Below, piece by piece: positions 26,212-27,795 of a DNA stretch of 27,795 bases (positions are counted from its first letter, which is position 1; each line of letters opens with the position of its first letter). The notes beneath the pieces were generated by a model. It was not told the origin of the DNA. It was given only the letters and a program-made list of their open reading frames with translations, and made no database searches. A program made the position numbers and the translations under genes. Source of the stretch: a virus. The DNA lies in IMG/VR virus record IMGVR_UViG_3300045999_003468, positions 1 through 27,795 of that record; one strand, given 5' to 3'.

Positions 26212-27694
26212 CTTTTAATCCTATGTTATAAAGTTTGAAAGAGAACTTCTCTTCATTATATATTTTCACTCTTTCCACGAAATGTTGTAGAGTGAAGTTC
26301 ATTTTCTTTTTGTGTCTAAGGTCGTCTGCAATGTCATAGAGCGTTGCCATTTCTTTTCCCTCCGACTGTCTAAGAGATCGTCCAATCGACTGAAGATTTC
26401 GAACTCTTGACTTTGACGGAGATGCGAATATAATATTATGCAAATTCCTAATGTTAATTCCAGTAGAAAAAGTCCCAAAAGAAGCCACAACAATAGCATC
26501 ATTCTCTGTCTCCATAATCTTACGAATATTTTCTCTGTCTTCCGTTTCTACTCCGCCATGTACAAAAAATACATTGCGACCGTTTGCTTTTTCTTTAATT
26601 ATATTATACAATATTTTACCATGTTTTTCAACCATTTGGTAAAGCACTAGGGTATTTTTATCTAAACTGATGCAAAGATTTCTGATGAATCTGTTTCTGT
26701 TTTCGGATGTAATAAGGTATTCTATTTCTTCTTGATACGTATCGTCTTTATGTTTTTCACATACCTCTGGTGAATGTTTGAGTACCAGACATTTGATGTT
26801 GAACGGTGATAATTGTTTTTTGTCGATCAACTCTTTTGTTGTGATTACCTTCTCTACAGTTCCAAACAAACCTTCTAGAACCAGTTTGTGTGTCTTTGTG
26901 CCGTCTAATGTACCAGTTAATCCAATACGATACTTTGTTTTGTTTGCAGCAGTCATAATTGTTGTGAGTGACTGTGCCTTGAATAGGTGTGCTTCATCTC
27001 CAATTATGTAATCAAACTGTTCAAAGTATTGTTTTGGTAATTGATACAGTGACTGCCATGTAGAGATAGTCAGATTCTTGTTTGTGTGTTTGTCTTTGCC
27101 TTGATAAATTCTGTGTACGTTTTCTTCTACATTGAAACCGTTGTGTGAAGAATAGTCTTCAAAATCTGAATACAACTGTTCAACAAGAGAAGTTGTTGGA
27201 ACAATAATCAATCCTTTTAGATTCTGATAATCTAGTAACTGTCTAAACAACAAATAAATGATCAGTGATTTACCAGAAGCTGTAGGTGAAAGCAACAGTG
27301 CCCTACGATTTTGCATTGCATGTATGAATGCTTTTCTCTGATGTTCTCTTACATCGATTGGTTTGCCTTGTGAATGTAGATTCAGAGTTTTTACGAATTT
27401 ATCGAAATGATAAATTGAATATTCGTCCTGAGTTTCTTCTATCGAGTAGGTGTAATTGCGTTCTTCACAGAACTCTTTTAGATAAGGTATAAGCCCCAAA
27501 TAGATTTGTTGTGTCGTTAAGTTGAACAGACGAATCTTACCGTCCCAGATTCGATTCCGATAGGCTGGAACGAATTGATAACCAGGCACAAAGAATGTGA
27601 AGTACTCTGACAGTTCCATCGCAAGGTGGCGTTCACATACCACTTTGGCGAACACTTCATCTTTCTTTGTTATAATTAGATCATTGTCCTCCAA
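26201..27694 (-). CDS. uvsW: UvsW-like DNA/RNA-DNA helicase
   Basis: About 497 aa superfamily 2 helicase that in T4 unwinds R-loops and branched DNA, switching replication to the recombination mode. N-terminal domain: YFTFFVPGYQFVPAYRNRIWDGKIRLF (as in T4 UvsW). Motif I SPTASGKS, II GDEAH, III LTGT, V SFGTFSTGINIRNL, VI QSIGRSLRQ. The frame opens at a GTG (27721) with no ribosome site. The TTG at 27694 has GGGAG 7 nt upstream and fits the T4 alignment, so I prefer it. Overlaps uvsY. Confidence 0.94.
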   Translation of the reverse strand: MEDNDLIITKKDEVFAKVVCERHLAMELSEYFTFFVPGYQFVPAYRNRIWDGKIRLFNLTTQQIYLGLIPYLKEFCEERNYTYSIEETQDEYSIYHFDKFVKTLNLHSQGKPIDVREHQRKAFIHAMQNRRALLLSPTASGKSLIIYLLFRQLLDYQNLKGLIIVPTTSLVEQLYSDFEDYSSHNGFNVEENVHRIYQGKDKHTNKNLTISTWQSLYQLPKQYFEQFDYIIGDEAHLFKAQSLTTIMTAANKTKYRIGLTGTLDGTKTHKLVLEGLFGTVEKVITTKELIDKKQLSPFNIKCLVLKHSPEVCEKHKDDTYQEEIEYLITSENRNRFIRNLCISLDKNTLVLYQMVEKHGKILYNIIKEKANGRNVFFVHGGVETEDRENIRKIMETENDAIVVASFGTFSTGINIRNLHNIIFASPSKSRVRNLQSIGRSLRQSEGKEMATLYDIADDLRHKKKMNFTLQHFVERVKIYNEEKFSFKLYNIGLKDGK

Positions 27695-27795
27695 CGAATT
27701 TCTCCCACGAAATGAAATCACGTAATTGCCAAGTTCGTTGTTTCAGTTCATTCATAATAGATTCAATGACTGATACAGTTTCATCATGGTATTTC
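27681..27795 (-). CDS. uvsY: UvsY recombination mediator, C-terminal end only
   Basis: About 37 codons ending in TGA at 27681 and running off the window: KYHDETVSVIESIMNELKQR, then TWQLRDFISWEKFVGGQ. The pattern (helix, R.w.ird...W.kF..G) matches the end of UvsY proteins of T4-like phages (T4 ends SRGFAIKHIQDMRAFEAGK). UvsY loads UvsX recombinase on single-stranded DNA. It overlaps the start of uvsW. Confidence 0.7.
   Translation of the reverse strand, partial: KYHDETVSVIESIMNELKQRTWQLRDFISWEKFVGGQ

Noticed and set aside
27694-27721. GTG at 27721 as the uvsW start
   Set aside because: It lacks a ribosome site. The in-frame TTG at 27694 has GGGAG at the right distance and better matches the T4 UvsW N-terminus; the choice is still uncertain.

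Overview
This window comes from the replication and tRNA region of a large T4-like (tevenvirinae-type) myovirus genome. The minus strand carries the T4 core replication set, most of it in T4-like relative order: uvsY (3' end only), uvsW, gene 55 (late sigma factor), 47, 46, 45 (sliding clamp), 44 and 62 (clamp loader), regA, and 43 (DNA polymerase, C-terminus outside the window). A+T-rich composition, small conserved genes of the kind found in marine and freshwater T4-like phages (Hsp20, GroES, peptide deformylase, SGNH hydrolase, HTH protein), and rrn-like boxA elements suggest an aquatic phage of a Gram-negative, probably proteobacterial, host. The host assignment is inference.

Layout. 1-2094 (minus): DNA polymerase and a small Sm-like protein, with a consensus sigma-70 promoter. 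2115-5737 (plus): the only plus-strand block, a four-gene cassette behind a T4 late promoter (TATAAATA). Three products have signal peptides, among them a penicillin-binding-protein-like D,D-peptidase (S11 family), and one is a membrane-anchored coiled coil. 5738-10906 (minus): 27 tRNA genes, all with encoded CCA, interleaved with GroES, a metallophosphoesterase, a YkuK-like RNase H-fold protein and small unknown genes; a 28th tRNA lies at 13832. Together they cover all 20 amino acids. 11002-11195: probable stand-alone non-coding RNA. 11245-14253 (minus): accessory and metabolic genes (acetyltransferase, SprT-like metallopeptidase, dCMP deaminase, SGNH hydrolase, rubredoxin, rubrerythrin, small ORFs). 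14255-15012: Hsp20 with a roughly 250-nt structured leader or ncRNA that contains an H-type pseudoknot. 15009-27795 (minus): the replication, recombination and transcription core.

How it works together. Clamp, loader, polymerase, RegA, gp46/47, UvsY and UvsW form the replication and recombination-dependent initiation machinery. dNMP kinase and dCMP deaminase supply nucleotides. gp55 would direct host RNA polymerase to TATAAATA promoters such as the one driving the exported cassette. The tRNA set, an initiator-like tRNA and a peptide deformylase amount to a partial phage-owned translation kit. In T4, regA and 43 are adjacent; here about 13 kb of tRNA, accessory and late genes separates them.

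The most unusual content is non-coding: several inter-tRNA spacers fold into long helices that capture the CCA end of the preceding tRNA, two promoter-to-terminator RNAs of about 200-250 nt, overlapping early and late promoters, and two copies of an rrn-type boxA at the start of tRNA transcripts.
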